A DNA stretch of 24,761 bases, taken from positions 1-24,761 of the forward strand of contig JBPCUN010000152.1 of assembly GCA_051011115.1 (NCBI GenBank). The letters are read 5' to 3'. A program made the position numbers and the translations under genes. The stretch is from Profundicola sp051011115. GTDB lineage: Bacteria > Bacteroidota > Bacteroidia > Flavobacteriales > Weeksellaceae. Below are positions 23,514-24,761 of the stretch, one piece after another; position 1 is the stretch's first letter; each line of letters begins with the position of its first letter. The notes beneath the pieces are model-generated. The model was given only the letters and a program-made list of their open reading frames with translations, searched no databases and was not told the origin of the DNA.

Positions 23514-24761
23514 ATGCTTACACCAACATCCATTGCATTACTCATTGCAGGTTATTTTTGCGCATTATTAATTATTGCTTATTTCACAGGAAAGAAATCT
23601 GATAAAGATTCATTTTTTACTGGTAACAAGCAATCACCATGGCTTGTGGTATCATATGGAATGATTGGTGCAGCGCTGTCTGCCGTAACATTTGTATCTA
23701 TCCCTGGTAGTGTAGCCGTAAAAGGTTTTTATTCTGCACAATTCTTTATGGGGAATATGGTGGGTTACCTTTTTATAACCTTCGTTCTGATTCCTTTGTA
23801 TTATAAATTGAACCTTGTCTCTATCTATACTTATTTAGAAAATAGGTTTGGATGGTTTAGTTATAAAACTGGTTCTTTTTTCTTCATTGTTTCGCAGTCA
23901 TTTGGTGCCGGGCTACGTATGTTGTTAGCTATAAAAATTTTACAAGTTTTATTTGGCCTAGATAATACGCATATGTGGTGGCTAGCGGTTCTGTTTTTAA
24001 TACTTATTTTTCTATACACTTTTAAAGCTGGAATCAAAACCATCGTTTGGACAGATTTGTTACAAACTACTTTTTTATTATTAGCTGCATTATCTATCGT
24101 CTGGATAATTTTCACCAAAATGGAATTAGGCATGGGCGAAATTATAGAGCTAGGAAAAGAAAAAGGCTATTGGAAATGGTTTGATTTTGACGTGAAGTCA
24201 GGGACTTACTTTTGGAAACAATTTGTAGCTGGTATTCTGATTGCCATGGCCATGATGGGCTTAGATCAAAACATGATGCAGAAAAGTTTAACCTGTAAAA
24301 ATGTAAAAGAGGCTCAGAAAAACACCTTTGTATTTAGTTTTTCGGTTGCCATTGCACAGACACTTTTTTTATTTTTAGGGATGATGCTATTCTTATACGC
24401 TGATGTGCATGATATAGCCTTGCCCACTAAAACCTATATGCAAGATGGGGTGTCTGTAACTGCTATCGCTACAGACAAAGTTTTACCTTTCTTAACGTTA
24501 AATCATTTCGGAATATTCGCATCTGTGATGTTTGTTTTAGGAACTGCAGCTGCGGCATTCTCTAGTGTAGACTCCGCCTTAACAGCACTTACTACTTCCT
24601 TTTGTTATGATTTTTTAGGGATTGAAAAACGTAAAAATCCAAAAAGCTTAAAAACCATGGTTCATATCGGCTTTAGTATCGTGATGTTACTCATTATACT
24701 TGCTTTTTCTAACTCTGGAAACAATGTGTTTGATTTAATCTTTGGATTAGCAGGCTATACC
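23514..24761 (+). CDS. sodium:solute symporter family protein (partial, 3' end missing)
   Basis: ATG at 23514 opens 416 codons with no stop before the window edge. The protein is a multi-helix membrane transporter of the SSS (SLC5-like) family, which moves a small solute with sodium. Family marks seen: the N-terminal helix followed by DSFFTGNKQSPWLVVSYGMIGAALSAVTFV (partly: SYGMIGAALSAVTF, about 48-61), the GAGLRMLLA segment near 130-138, and the late FSSVDSALTALTTSF signature near 345-359. The substrate (sugar, sialic acid, amino acid, carboxylate) cannot be told from the visible part. Confidence 0.9.
   Translation, partial: MLTPTSIALLIAGYFCALLIIAYFTGKKSDKDSFFTGNKQSPWLVVSYGMIGAALSAVTFVSIPGSVAVKGFYSAQFFMGNMVGYLFITFVLIPLYYKLNLVSIYTYLENRFGWFSYKTGSFFFIVSQSFGAGLRMLLAIKILQVLFGLDNTHMWWLAVLFLILIFLYTFKAGIKTIVWTDLLQTTFLLLAALSIVWIIFTKMELGMGEIIELGKEKGYWKWFDFDVKSGTYFWKQFVAGILIAMAMMGLDQNMMQKSLTCKNVKEAQKNTFVFSFSVAIAQTLFLFLGMMLFLYADVHDIALPTKTYMQDGVSVTAIATDKVLPFLTLNHFGIFASVMFVLGTAAAAFSSVDSALTALTTSFCYDFLGIEKRKNPKSLKTMVHIGFSIVMLLIILAFSNSGNNVFDLIFGLAGYT

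Noticed and set aside
1..24761. CRISPR array, intact insertion sequence, prophage or defence island
   Set aside because: No evenly spaced repeats, transposase, integrase, phage structural or nuclease/helicase genes were found among the readable frames.

Overview
The window looks like a chromosomal stretch from a member of the Bacteroidota, most likely class Flavobacteriia. It is AT-rich. Several genes are preceded by the Bacteroidota promoter element TAnnTTTG instead of E. coli-like boxes. It carries typical flavobacterial families: a GYDIA-type GHMP kinase, a LytS/LytTR two-component pair, a TonB-dependent receptor, small outer-membrane barrels with an NAQ signal-peptide end, and lipoproteins with short FFSC or LLSC lipoboxes. 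The genus cannot be fixed from the sequence alone.

Layout. 1-2066 (-): a PiT-family phosphate permease with a soluble C-terminal tail, cut by the window edge. 2242-4049 (+): fabD, translationally coupled to a GHMP kinase that may belong to the mevalonate pathway. 4054-4968 (-): an arginine deiminase/amidinotransferase-superfamily hydrolase, whose probable terminator lies inside the end of the converging kinase gene. 5077-5604 (-) apt and 5694-7529 (+) an MsbA-like ABC exporter diverge from back-to-back promoters. 7552-7698: an unexplained long imperfect hairpin element. 7817-8529 (+): small lipoprotein genes, one of which appears frameshifted. 8636-11106 (-): an operon of an exported TPR-like protein, a LytS-type histidine kinase and a LytTR response regulator. 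11306-13543 (-): an IutA-like siderophore receptor. 13768-14499 (+): a RluF-type pseudouridine synthase. 14576-15795 (-): two small outer-membrane proteins with nearly identical signal peptides, -7 boxes and terminators but different mature domains. 16077-18181 (-): an M28 peptidase lipoprotein followed by mscL. 18429-19208 (-): a methyltransferase. 19260-19590 (-): the decayed remains of an outer-membrane receptor gene. 19873-23259 (+): the very large fused mutase icmF. 23320-23392 (+): tRNA-Gly(TCC). 23514 to the end (+): a sodium:solute symporter, cut by the edge.

Most of this is housekeeping and envelope biology: lipid and isoprenoid precursors, purine salvage, phosphate uptake, siderophore-iron uptake, osmotic protection and branched/short acyl-CoA rearrangement. 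I see no CRISPR array, intact insertion sequence, prophage, toxin-antitoxin pair or defence island. The most unusual signals are the 7552-7698 hairpin element, the terminator embedded in a convergent coding sequence, the frameshifted small lipoprotein locus, the shared signal-peptide cassette of the paired outer-membrane genes, and the receptor pseudogene. I do not see a convincing new multi-gene system.
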